Positions 10,615-21,068 of a stretch of 30,497 nucleotides of DNA are shown here, in pieces (position 1 is the stretch's first letter; each line of letters begins with the position of its first letter). The notes under the pieces are model-generated. The model was not told the origin of the DNA and searched no databases. It was given only the letters and a program-made list of their open reading frames with translations. The position numbers were made by a program, and so were the translations under genes. The stretch is from Reclinomonas americana ATCC 50394 (Eukaryota; Jakobida; Jakobea; Jakobida). The stretch lies in assembly GCA_048213135.1 (NCBI GenBank), contig PS015059.1:302582-333078 (forward strand), given 5' to 3'.

Positions 10615-13600
10615 TCACACGCAACATTGCGACCCGTGAGAGACATACGACGACGGCGTGGGGAGCACGCCGCTGCCGCTGCGCGAATACGAGCCACTAC
10701 CGGGTCCGCGAGTCGGTTCACCAGAGGATGGCGACGCAGAGCGAGTTGAATGTCTTCGCCTCTGGTGGTGGTGATGATGATGCTGATGCTGGTGGTGCGG
10801 TTGCGCGCCGTGGTGCGTTGGTGGTCGCTGGTGACTGCCTCGGCGACTGTGATCGTACTGGTCGCTGCTGTAGTAGCTGCTGCTGTACTGCTGCCGTGAC
10901 GACGGATCATCCTCGGCAGACGACGACATGTGACCGCCGGCTGGCGGACGAGCCGGTGGCGACACAGAGTCCGACGTTCGCGAATCACCACTCTGCACAA
11001 GCGGGTGCGACAGCTGGCTACGCGAGGTGTGCGAAATGTCGTCCGAGTATCGCGACGAACGTGCACTCTCGTCGTCCGTGTACTGGTTACGATCATCCCG
11101 CGGCATGGTCGACAGCGGTGGCGGTGGTGGTGGTGGAGGAGGTGGTGGCGGTCGCGGTGCCGGCGACGCTCCATATGAGTCCGAGTAGCGTTCCCGCGAG
11201 TGCGAGCGTCCACGAATTGGATACTGGTGGAGGACAACGGTGAGAGACGACGGATCGCGGGAAAGACAGAATGGGTGGGCGCACGCAACAGCATCACCGG
11301 GCAACGATGGGTGACCGCGTGCCACGCGAAGAGTGTCCACTTCGCGCTCCAGCGGCTCCAGTCGTTTCAGCAAATGCAAGTTGATGCGCTCCACTTCTGA
11401 ACGCAAGTACTTTTCCAGCAACTCGGCCCGCTCTGACGACGCAGCAGTGGTCGACAAATCACCACCCTTCTGCGACAGCGTGCTCGTCAGCCCACCGCTG
11501 TCAAACAATCACACGCGCCAATCAACAAACAAACAAACAAACCATGTGAGCCTTGGGTCGCGCCTGCGCGCCCTCCACAGTGGCCATGTACAGTCGCTGT
11601 AGCTCCTTGTAGCCCTCGGTCAGCTCCCGAATCATGTCGTCGCGCGGATCACGAGCGTGCGAGTGACGCTTCGACTGCACGCACGCACCCCGACATTGTC
11701 AGTTGCCATGATAAGCAATAGAAGAAATGATAAAAGACGCACTCTTCTCCGTCCCCGCTCTCGGTGATGGGATGGCTCGCTGCCCGACAGCTCGTGGTGA
11801 ATGTCGGCAATCAGCTTCTCCTTGTAGCGTCGTTGCCGCAAGTCCTCCGTGGTGGTGGAGGCCATGGATGGTGCCGACATGGACGACATGGTGGACTGCG
11901 GTAGTCTGTCCAGCAGCTGACGGCGAATGGCGTCGTCGCTCACTTCGCGGCTATCCTCGCCGTGACCGGCGGCGCTGGCCGACGAAATTGTGGAGGAGAC
12001 GTAGGGATTGCCCGAGTGCACGGGTGGAAGATCGGCCAGCGGATCCACATCCGACGCCACGCGCACCGTGTCGAAGCCGAGACCTTCGGACAGGTAGGCC
12101 AGGTTGGGCAGCCGCACTTGTGGCGCCTCGGCCTCCATCACGCGCTCGACATCGCGCTGCACGGCGTTGAAGTTCTGGATGAACTCGCCCTTGGTCTCTA
12201 CCTGGAACTTGAGTTGCAGTGTTTCAGAGGTGCTGTTGACCTCGCGCAGCAGCGAGTCGGTCTCGTTCAGGCCGTCCTGCACGGGCACCAGCAGCTCCTG
12301 TTCCTTGGAGTCGAGGCGTCGCAGGGCGACCTCCAGGAGGTCTTCCAGTTGGCGCTGCGAATGGGGAAAGAAGGGGGATATAGGGAAGGGAGAAAATGAG
12401 GAGAGATGGAATGGAAAAGGGGATGGAGAACCGGGAAAGAATGAATCATGAACAAGAACGAGAAAAGGTGAGTGGCAAACGAGAGGAGAAAGAAGAAGGG
12501 GCAAAAACATTGACGATGGGAACACGAGGAGAAAGAAAGCCAGGGTAGGAACTTGAAGGCCAGAGAACCAGGGAGAGATATGACAACGAAAAGGCAGGGC
12601 GAGAACGCGGGAAAGAATGCTGGTAAAAACGGCAGGAGAACCGCAAAAACGTAACAGATGTGTGAGTTGGCGAACACTGGCCAAGGGAGAAGAGAGAAGA
12701 GGAAAAAGTGATGGAAATAAGTGACAATAGAGACAGGAAGAGGAAAGAAGAAGGAAACAGGGTAAATCGGATCCAGGGGGTAAAGGGATAGCGAAGCAAG
12801 CAGGGCGAGACCAGGGCGCAGAACGGGGAGAACTGGAAAGAGGGCAGGAGACACCAGTAAAGGGGAAAGATGAATGTCTTGGCGAACTCTTGCAAAAAAG
12901 GAATAATGGAAGAGGAGGAGTGAAAGAGACGCAGGCTGAGAGCAGAGTAGGAACACAGAGACAAGGGCGGGGTAGGGAAACGTGAAATGACAAGAGGAAG
13001 AGGACCTCTTTCGTTCCCTCACAGTCACTCAACTCTCAACAGCTCAAACCGCCCACGCAGATCGTCCTCGACACGAGCGCGGCAGTCGCGCACATCCCGC
13101 TCCACGCGCATGAAATGGTTCCGCGATGACTCGCACCGCGAGCGCACCAAATGCAAATTATCCAGCAGTCGCCTCGCCTCTCCCAGCTTCCGCTCATACA
13201 ATGCATTCACCGAGCGCGCAATCGAGGGATCCGAGGCCACAAACTCATCGACAGCGTGCGACGGCGCCGCGCGCTTTCCCGTTCCATAAAACGCCGAGGC
13301 CGGCACCCCGCCGCCGCCACCCGCTGCTCCACCAAACGACGACGATGTGGAGGTGGAGGTGGCCACTCCTGCTGACGGTGGCAAGTCGCGGAACGATGTG
13401 TGAATCGCCTTCAGTTGGTGTACGCTTCCCGGCGTCTGCTGCTGCTGCTGCGAGGCAGGGGGTGGACCGCCAGAGCGGAACTGGAACTGCGCGCCGCTCA
13501 TGGGTGGCGGGAGCGAGGTTTGCGAAAAGGATACTGCAGCAGCAAAGAAAGGCGGGTGAGAGGGGAGAGTGTAAGGGGAGAGTGAAGGACACTGTCGGCT

Positions 13601-13684
13601 ATGACAACAACAGCTGGATGTCTCTCTCCGCAGTGCTGCGACTGCGAAGAAAGCTGTCTGCTGCAACGACACAGTGCCGCCTGG

Positions 13685-13753
<69 letters not shown>

Positions 13754-13955
13754 GCTGGGATTCAAAGAGTGGAGAACTGACGCTCACTCAACAGCTCAGC
13801 AGCTCGTGAGTCCTCCCCTTCCTCTCTCTCTCTCTCTCTCTCTCGCTGTGTGTGTGTATGTGTGCGTGTGTGTGTGTTGCTGGGATTTCAAAGAACACCT
13901 CTGCAACGCCTGCCTCACTCTTCTCTGCTCCCTTCGCCCTCCTCCTTCGCCTCTG

Positions 13956-13989
<34 letters not shown>

Positions 13990-14252
13990 GCTCTCTCTTT
14001 CTCTTTCTCTCACCAGGCTGCTGCTGTTGTTGTTGTTGTTGTGGCTGTTGCTGTTGATTCACTGCTGCTTGTGTCAAGGTGGCAGGCACCACCACTTGCT
14101 GAGGTGTAAAGTACACATTGCGTACGCCCAGGCCACCACCACCACCGCCAGCAGAGAGGTAGCCCTCCTGAGAGAGAGAAGAGAGAGAGAGAGAGAGTAA
14201 GACAAACAGACAGACAGAGAGAGAAAGGGTTTCTCTCTCTGAGTGTTACCAT
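10615..14252 (-). CDS. Coiled-coil, low-complexity protein of about 729 residues, unrecognised
   Basis: Exons (minus strand): 14250-14252 (ATG only), 14014-14167, 13034-13533, 11743-12354, about 11535-11674, 11326-11497, 10615-11223. Seen: a Gly-rich start, VRNVYFTPQQ, a poly-Gln stretch, QFQFRSGGPPP, then a long helical segment (about residues 140-320: NALYERKLGEARRLLDNL, RDVRDCRARVEDDLRGRFEL, RQLEDLLEVALRRLDSKEQE) resembling TRIM/B-box-type coiled coils, a second coil (MIRELTEGYKELQRLYMA; ERAELLEKYLRSEVERINLH), and a disordered tail with poly-Pro, Ser/Arg and His-rich runs. Phases agree at all junctions if the donor of the fourth intron lies in the (GTTT)n run at about 11520-11541. No catalytic or membrane motif is visible. 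Scaffold or cytoskeletal roles are guesses. Introns 12355-13033 and 13534-14013 are unusually long. Confidence 0.7.
12355..13033 (-). repeat. 679-nt pyrimidine-rich intron
   Basis: On the plus strand this is nearly pure purine-rich sequence (GGGAAAG, GAGAAAG, AGGAAGAGG words). On the coding strand it is CT-rich. It is bounded by donor GTTGAG at 13033 and acceptor TTCGCAG at 12355. A long open frame passes through it only because stops are rare in CT-rich sequence. Confidence 0.7.
13534..14013 (-). repeat. Intron built of alternating (CT)n and (GT)n microsatellites
   Basis: Within this 480-nt intron a module of (CT)n, (GT)n and the sequence GCTGGGATTCAAAGA occurs twice (about 13683-13770 and 13818-13892), a tandem duplication of about 130 bp that has diverged. 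Further (CT)n tracts lie at 13950-14010. Confidence 0.75.
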
Positions 14253-14700
14253 GCGTTCTTTGCTGTTTTCTCGTGGAAAGCTGTTGCTTCGAGATGTGTG
14301 TTGTGTGTGTTGTAGTGTGCACTCTTTCTGTCTGTGTGTGTGTGTGTTTGCAGAGTGGGAAAACAACGAATTGGCGCGTGCCAGCGCGTCCCAATCGTAA
14401 CGTTCATAAATTTCGCGCGCTTTTTCTTTTCGTTCGCTGTCTCTTTCTCTCTCTTGCTGTTCTACTCTCGGCGATCACACCTCATAATCTCACAGAAGCG
14501 CCTTCGCTCGTCTGGTCACCTGATTGCTACCTGCGGGCATCCAATTGCACTTGTGAACTGTGCAGATTCGACAAACGGCTGTATGTGTGTGCTGGTTGAG
14601 CGGCTGTCATCATCGTCGTCGCAATCACATCTCAGAATAAATACACTTGTACACGTGAGCAGGGGAGCGAGAAACAGAGAGAGAGAGAGAGAGGGCTGCC
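14253..14700. other. Intergenic region between two minus-strand genes
   Basis: This 448-bp stretch is the likely promoter and 5' UTR of the 10615-14252 gene and the 3' flank of the EF-hand gene. It has a (TG)n tract near 14333-14348 and a CT-rich tract near 14437-14456. No convincing coding exon was seen. Confidence 0.45.
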
Positions 14701-15601
14701 TCACGAATCCGCGCCGGCCTCCTGCAACTGCTGCTCGATTTCCACGACCCACCGGGCGACGGCGTCCAGCAGCTGGGCAAAATGGTGAGCGACACAGGTG
14801 TGAACGAGCGGCCCAAGAGGAGCTGAAGCCTCACCTCGTTGAACGTGATGGTCCCTGACCGATCCGTGTCGAGCTCCTCCATCAGGTCGTCGACATCGCG
14901 ATCAGTTGGCTCTGCGGGGGGAAAAATCACGAGACCATTTTCAGCGGCCAGCCAGCCAGCAATTCCCATGCATACAAAGAAACCACTCTGCTTTCGAGTG
15001 AGGTTGGTATCGGGGGAACCAATCCGCCAGTGTGTGTCATTTCACGACGACTGACTTCCATACACAATCACAAGCGAGACTCTCTGCTGTCAGCAAGGAG
15101 AGAGGTACTGTACGAAAAATGAAGAGGAGAGGCGAGGAAGAGGACGACAGGGTGGCTCCGTTCTCTCTGCGTCTCACAGCAACGCAGGGCTGGAAGAGGA
15201 CAAAGGGAGAGAGTGACATTCTGTCTCGTTTCCTCTCATATTTCCCCCTCGCAAAGCAGAGCCTCTGAACAAGTGATGCGTGCTGCCCGTGACAGACAGC
15301 ACAAGGGGAGGACAATGGAGAGAAGATCCACTCACGACCATCAGAAGGTGGGTTCTATCGCTTTCCACCCTCTCTCGTCGCTGTCTCCAGCCATTGCAGA
15401 CCTGTCAAGTCTCGGACTGCGATGGGAGACGACCGTAAAAGAGAGAACAGAACGAGAAGCGGAACGAGAGAGGGAGCAAACATCACAGTGACAACAAAGC
15501 AGTCTTTCTCGTCGAACTAGGATGACGCAACAACCACTGTCTCGTGTCCCCAGTGACCCGCTCACTTTGCGAGGAAGGATGAAGATGAGAGAACAAAGCA
15601 G

Positions 15602-15636
<35 letters not shown>

Positions 15637-15920
15637 NNNNNNNNNNNNNNNNNNNNNNNNNNNNNNNNNNNNNNNNNNNNNNNNNNNNNNNNNNNNNNNN
15701 NNNNNNNNNNNNNNNNNNNNNNNNNNNNNNNNNNNNNNNNNNNNNNNNNNNNNNNNNNNNNNNNNNNNNNNNNNNNNNNNNNNNNNNNNNNNNNNNNNNN
15801 NNNNNNNNNNNNNNNNNNNACCACGTACGTACGTCGTCCGTACCGTACCGTACCGACCGTACCGTACGTACGTACGTACGACGAGAGAGAGAGAGACGAA
15901 CGAACGTAACGACGTACGTC

Positions 15921-15991
<71 letters not shown>

Positions 15992-16128
15992 GTCGATCTC
16001 AGATACAAATGCCATTGCTTTGCGTCTCCCAGTGACCCTCTCAGTTCGTGAGTGAGGAAGAAGAGAGAGAGCGCGCGCGCACGAGAGAGACAGAAACAGA
16101 AAAGAATGAAACATCGGCCAACAAAGAG

Positions 16129-16166
<38 letters not shown>

Positions 16167-16460
16167 TGATCTCAGATTCTGCTGCCACTGTCTCGTGTCC
16201 CCAGTGACCTTCTCAGTTTGCAGGGAAGAGGAGAGTGCACGAGAAGAGAAAAACAGAAGTCCACAGATCAGTGCCAACAAAGCGGGCATTCTCTCTCTCA
16301 CACACATACACACGCACACACACCAGTCTGAGATGCGGCTACACTGCCCCCCAACTACCCTCTCAGCGTGTAAGACAAGGAAAGAGAAGGAGAGAACGCA
16401 GACAGATGATGATTACACCGGCTTTCTCTCTCTCTCTCTCTCCCCTCCTCCTTCTCTTCT

Positions 16461-16497
<37 letters not shown>

Positions 16498-16950
16498 CTC
16501 TCTTTCCAGTCCTCTCACTCGCTTTTGCGTGTGCGCGTGCGACACAGGCAACACGCGCACGGCCACGCAGGAGGAGCTCGACNNNNNNNNNNNNNNNNNN
16601 NNNNNNNNNNNNNNNNNNNNNNNNNNNCCTCTCCCCTCTCCCTCACATCATCATCACTGCGCCTCACCTTCACCAGTGCGCCTCAGAAACTCGCGCAGCT
16701 CAAACCGATCGATTCTCTCATCATGATCCAAGTCAACCTACAAACACACACACACACACATAGACACACAGACACACAGAGAGAGTAAGAGTCTCTCATC
16801 TCTCATTCTCTCACAAAAAAGCAAACGCGTGCCTCGACTCCTTGACGCAACTGAATCAAACGCCTTTCGCACATGCGTCAACTGCTCCTCCGTGAGCATG
16901 TACACAGGGTTGGTGCGTTGTGTAAACGGCACAGGCGGTGCGTGCTCCAT
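14701..16950 (-). CDS. Small protein with two EF-hands, 105 residues
   Basis: Role (family knowledge): calcium-binding helix-loop-helix pair like one lobe of calmodulin; target unknown. Seen: exon 1 (16852-16950) starts MEHAPPVPFTQRTN and carries helix E of EF-hand 1 (LTEEQLTHVRKAFDS). Exon 2 (16668-16737) gives loop 1, DLDHDERIDRFE, and its exiting helix. Exon 3 (14835-14911) carries EF-hand 2 with loop DTDRSGTITFNE. Exon 4 (14701-14772) encodes LLDAVARWVVEIEQQLQ and ends ADS-stop. Joins are in phase (0, 1, 0). Loop 2 is canonical; loop 1 has Glu instead of Gly at position 6 but keeps Asp at 1, 3, 5 and Glu at 12. The exon 2 to exon 3 join rebuilds the usual linker (FLRRTGEEPTDRDVDDLM), so the 1756-nt gap between them is one intron. 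The first intron uses donor GTTGCG. The gene is divergent from the XPR1 homologue. Confidence 0.85.
14912..16667 (-). repeat. 1.76-kb satellite-filled intron of the EF-hand gene, with two assembly gaps
   Basis: A degenerate tandem repeat of about 150-170 bp is visible from about 15350 to 16440. Each unit has a (CT)n and/or (CA)n block, a core such as CTCGTGTCCCCAGTGACC (starts near 15541, 16023, 16192; diverged copy near 16340), an AG-rich part and GCCAACAAAG. Gaps of N lie at 15637-15819 (183) and 16583-16627 (45). Just after the first gap, 15821-15920 is made of ACGT/CGTACC words. No exon is required here, because the flanking exons join into an unbroken EF-hand linker. Confidence 0.8.
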
Positions 16951-17162
16951 TGTGAAAATAAAACTTGGGACCTGTGACCGATGGATGGAATGGGCCACGA
17001 AACTTTACGCGATTGATGTTCGATCAAAGTGAACTGCCCAGGTGTGCTCTCTCTCTCCTCCCTCCCTTGTGTGTGTGTGAGAGAGAGAGAGAGACTCTCC
17101 CTCCCCTTCCTTCTCTCTCTCCCTTCCTTCACTCTCTCCCTTCCCTTCCTCTTTCTACTCAC

Positions 17163-17213
<51 letters not shown>

Positions 17214-17261
17214 GCTTCTCTTTCAGCGAATCTCACCACAGCACTCGCACAGTGCACAGAG
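16951..17261. promoter_or_regulatory. Divergent promoter region between EF-hand and XPR1-like genes
   Basis: This 311-bp stretch lies between opposite start codons. It holds CT-rich blocks and an uninterrupted (CT)n of about 45 nt (17165-17209) followed by a good acceptor (CTTCTCTTTCAG at 17226). The XPR1-like gene may therefore have a 5' UTR intron. No TATA box was recognised. Confidence 0.45.
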
Positions 17262-20200
17262 ATGAAGTTTGGTCGGCACTTGCGGGAGCACATGGTGCCG
17301 GAGTGGGAATCGCGCTATGTGGACTACAAGTGCCTGAAGAAGCTGCTGTCGGCCGCGAAACCCGCGCTGCAGCTGGAGGTGAAGCAGCAGAGACCGCCTT
17401 GTCCTCTTTCCCGCGCACACTCACACTCCACTTTTGCACAGGATACGGACGACCACGACAGCGCTCACACAGACTCTGCTCGCGAGCTCAGCGACATGAG
17501 TGGCCGCCACAGTCACGGCGGGGACGTGGAGATGCCGGCGGCGGCGGTAGCGGGACTGCGGATGCTCTCGCATCAGGATTCCATTCGCGTGGCGAAGCGT
17601 CTCAAGACAATTGACAAGCGCTTCAATCTGGAGCTGCATGAGCTGGATGAAGTTGCGTCACTCGCGGCGTTCGACTCTCTGGATATGCTTTCGATGCTGA
17701 ATTCTGGCCGCTCGCGCGCGCAGCTCGAGGAGAATGTGTTGAGTGCGAGCGCCGACACGACGCCGCTGATTGGCCGAAAACTCGCGCTGGAGGTCTTTTA
17801 TGTTGCCTTTCGTAAGCAGTGGAGCAAGGCGGCTTCGTTCTTCAGCAGCAAGGCCAAGGACGTGCGTGAGCGCTGGAATCGACTGCGCCGTCACGTGCCG
17901 CGGCTGCTGGACTCGCCCGAGTCGGCGCAGATGGGAAGCTCTGCTTACGCGGACGCCTTTCGTACGCTGCAGAAGGCGCTGCAGGAGGTGTTCTCCATGC
18001 TGTACCACTTGGAGAATTTTTGGTGCGTACACACACACACACGCATGCTGTGTGTGGTTCGTTGCTGACATCAGCTTGCAGCATTCTGAACTACACGGCG
18101 TGCCTGAAGATTCTGAAGAAGCTGCGCAAAAAGGGCCGTGTCAACGAAACGACCACTGTGGAGGCGCAACTGGAGGACTCGCTGTTGTGGAAGGGCATTG
18201 ACGCGATGCACGTGCTGCGCCAGGACACGGAAGAGCTCTACGCCAAGTATTTCATCAAGAACAGCCGCAAGAGCACCCTCGCCTCGCTGAAGGTGGTGAG
18301 CGCCGAGACTGAGCAGACCCGTGCGCAGCAGGTCGACACGTTCATGTTTGGCCTGTCCATCGGCATCACCATCATCATCGCCTTGCTGTTGGCCTACTTT
18401 TTCGGGCAAGAGTCCACCGCCACGGTGCTGCTGGCACCGAGCCTGTCGACCGAACTCGCCCTGTTTCGTGTGGCGTTTGTGACGGCGTTCATGTTCTTTG
18501 GGCATGCGATCAACACGGCGATTTGGAGTGTGTACAAGATCAACTACGTCTTCATCTTCGACTTTGAGGCCAGGACCGCCTTGTCGCCGCAGCGAGCCAT
18601 GGCATTGGCCAGCATCTACATGGCGGCCGTCGCCATTTGCTTCCTCCTGTGGCTCAACGCATTCATCGGCTCGATTGTGGTGGTGCAATCGGTGCCACAC
18701 CAGGTGTACCCGTACGTCGTGCTGGGAGTCGGTGCGTCGTCGTCGTCGTCGTCGCTGCCGTGTGTGTGTGCACTCACCCTCTCGTTCGCGACCATACCGT
18801 CTGCAGTGCTCCTCATTCTCGTGTGCCCATTCCGCGTGTTCAACTACTCTGGTCGCGTCTACTTCCTGCAGACCATGTGGCGTATCACTGCGGCTCCGTT
18901 TTACACGGTGCTTTTCCAGGATGTGTGGGTGGGCGATCAGCTGACCAGCATGACGGGTGTGTTCACCGACGTTGCCAGCGTGGTGGTGGCGGAGGCCACG
19001 CAGACCACACCGCTGCCGCGCGTCACCGGCCTTGTGGTGAACTCGGTGTTCCAGTCGCTGCCGAGTTGGCTTCGTCTCTGGCAGTGTGTGCGCCGTTGGA
19101 GAGACTCGGGTCACGCGTGGCCACACGCCGCCAACGGCATCAAGTACTTTACCACATTCCCTGTCGTCATCTTCGCCACCCTCAAGTCGGTCGATCCGAA
19201 CTCGCAGTTTCTCTTCTGGATGTGGCTCCTCCTGTCGGTCGTTGCAACTGGCTATCGCCTCTTCTGGGACTTCAAGGTGACTTTTAATGCACGACCGCCA
19301 CCACCACCTCCACTACTAACAGTCGATGATCGCCAGATGGATTGGGGCATCTTCGACACCAAGCAGAAGCGGAACCTGTGGCTGCGCAAAGAGCTCAAGT
19401 ACCCGCAGTGGACGTACTATGTGGCGGTGGTGGTGAACACAGTGCTGCGACTCGGCTGGATCATTCAGGTACGCTGCTCGTGCGCAACGAGTTCTTCCTT
19501 GTTCGTAGGGCTCGATAGACTCATTTCTCCTGCTTCTGCTCGCCAGGTCACTCTGCTGATCGACAGCGGCCTTTTGAGGCCGATTCAGCAACTCGGCTTG
19601 TCGTTGGCCGAGGTTGTTCGGCGCACCATGTGGAACGTGTATCGCATGGAGAACGAGCACGTCAATAACTGCGAGCAGTTCCGCGCCGTCAAGGTGACCC
19701 CTCTGCCGTACTTCAACCCGACTGTAGACCCGGAAGACGACATGGACGATGCGGTGGAGGAGCCGGGGCATGATGAACACCCCGCAATGCCGCAAGCTCA
19801 TAGCTCGGTGGACCTCTTGTCGACGCTGCGTCGTGAGCAACGCAATCCCATGCAGGGTCCCATGGCTCTATCTCCTGTCGACGAAGCCGATATTGGTGTG
19901 TTTATGTTGGTGTGCGTGCGTGCGAGTATGTCGGGCTGATGGTGAGCGCACAGAGGATATGGATGTCGACTGGAGTCAGGATCGCGGTCGTGACCTCAAC
20001 CTTGTCAGCACCTTTTCGCTGCCGGGTACTTGCGCGAATGCTGGTACTGGTGCAGGAACCGCCGTCTCTCCACTGGTGTCGGCGAGGAGTGCGGACTCCT
20101 CGCGAAGCCATGGAGTCGGTGGCGCTCCTGCACAACCACAGCGAACCGACAGCGCCATGAAACTGCAGTGGTTCCGAACCCGCAGTCGGCCTCGTTCCTC

Positions 20201-20789
20201 CTCTCTTCGCCAGCAGGAGGGGAACCAGCCCGGTGCACCGCTGACCATTGCTTGTGCGTGCTGCATGCGCAATGCGCCCGTTGTTACAGTATTTTCTTGC
20301 CCTGGCTGACCGACTGTTTGATTCGTCGTGCGCACAGTCGATCTTCAAGGAGAAGAGTCGCGTGCCGGTGACGAGCCTACCACCATGACTCCCTCGTCAA
20401 TTTCAATCACCAGTTCCAGACCGCGACGGGCAGTCTCATTTGCCATACGCCCAGAAGACGCACCACGGCGTGGCCTGTCGCCGACCACCATCTCGATGCC
20501 GGTGGACGACGTTGTTGTCGCAGCAAATCTCTCGCCTGCACACAACGGCTCGCCGCCATCACCATCGCTGCGCGTCAGCCAGGAGGGTGGCGCAGGTCGG
20601 AGCGGCGCATATGCATCATCGTTGTCACCATCGTCGCGTACGCCCGCCATCAACGTCGACACTTGGTTCCCGCAAGCAGCCGAAGAAGCCGGATCCGGAT
20701 CCAGCATGCATCTCGCCGTCTCGCCGCGCACAGCTGCAGCTCGTCCTCTCGACGCGACCAAGCTATCGCCGACGCGACGTGTGGACTAA
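17262..20789 (+). CDS. XPR1: SPX-EXS domain phosphate exporter, XPR1/SYG1 family
   Basis: Role (family knowledge): membrane protein that exports inorganic phosphate; the N-terminal SPX domain senses inositol pyrophosphates. Seen: 8 exons (17262-17378, 17442-18022, 18082-18731, 18807-19276, 19337-19468, 19547-19895, 19954-20232, 20338-20789) give 1009 residues. The protein starts MKFGRHLREHMVPEWESRYV, a typical SPX start; the basic SPX helix is KILKKLRKKGR. Several membrane helices follow. The EXS domain has FNYSGRVYFLQTMWRIT, WLRLWQCVRRW, NGIKYFTTFPVV, FWDFK joined to MDWGIFD across an intron, and RMENEHVNNCEQFRAV, all family signatures. An acidic and Ser/Pro-rich cytosolic tail of about 300 residues is longer than in animal XPR1 (about 700 residues total). 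Introns are 58-105 nt. The ATG chosen is the only one giving a proper SPX N-terminus. Confidence 0.95.
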
Positions 20790-20963
20790 TGGGAGAGGAC
20801 CTACACAGGACATTCTCCAGCTGTCGCGCTCCGTTCGTTGGTCGTTCCTGTTGTCAAGCGAGGCAGACTAAACGCGATGCTGTGCCATGTCAGTCCATCC
20901 GCAACAGCTCGCTGAGCGTCATCGGAAAAATACTTTATCTTGAATCAGAATCCTTCTCGTTAC

Positions 20964-21050
20964 ACTCTCGTCTGTCGGCTCATTGGAAGCACGCTGTGCT
21001 TCAACTCGTCGTCTGTCGGCTCGTCAGAAGCACCCTTTACTTCAACTCGC
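20964..21050. repeat. Two-copy direct repeat upstream of the CAP-G-like gene
   Basis: TCTGTCGGCTC begins at 20971 and again at 21012. The flanks also match (ACTCGTC before; AGAAGC/GGAAGC, CTTCAACTCG after), giving an imperfect 41-bp tandem duplication ending 19 bp before the ATG at 21069. It lies in the 279-bp spacer after the XPR1-like gene. Confidence 0.75.
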
Positions 21051-21068
21051 CCTTTGTGTGCACCTCCA

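Noticed and set aside
10470-11243. Plus-strand open frame of 257 codons
   Set aside because: It is the shadow of the minus-strand Ser/Arg/His-rich last exon of the coiled-coil gene.
13526-13534. GTATCCTTT on the minus strand, a perfect U12-type donor string
   Set aside because: It straddles a normal acceptor whose exon continues in frame, no branch-site motif or suitable acceptor follows, and a 9-mer is expected by chance now and then in 60 kb of strand.
17379-20337. Excess of stop-free introns divisible by three in the XPR1-like gene (63, 75, 60, 78, 105 nt)
   Set aside because: Across the ELAPOR gene only about a third of introns are multiples of three, as expected by chance. Seven introns are too few to claim enrichment.
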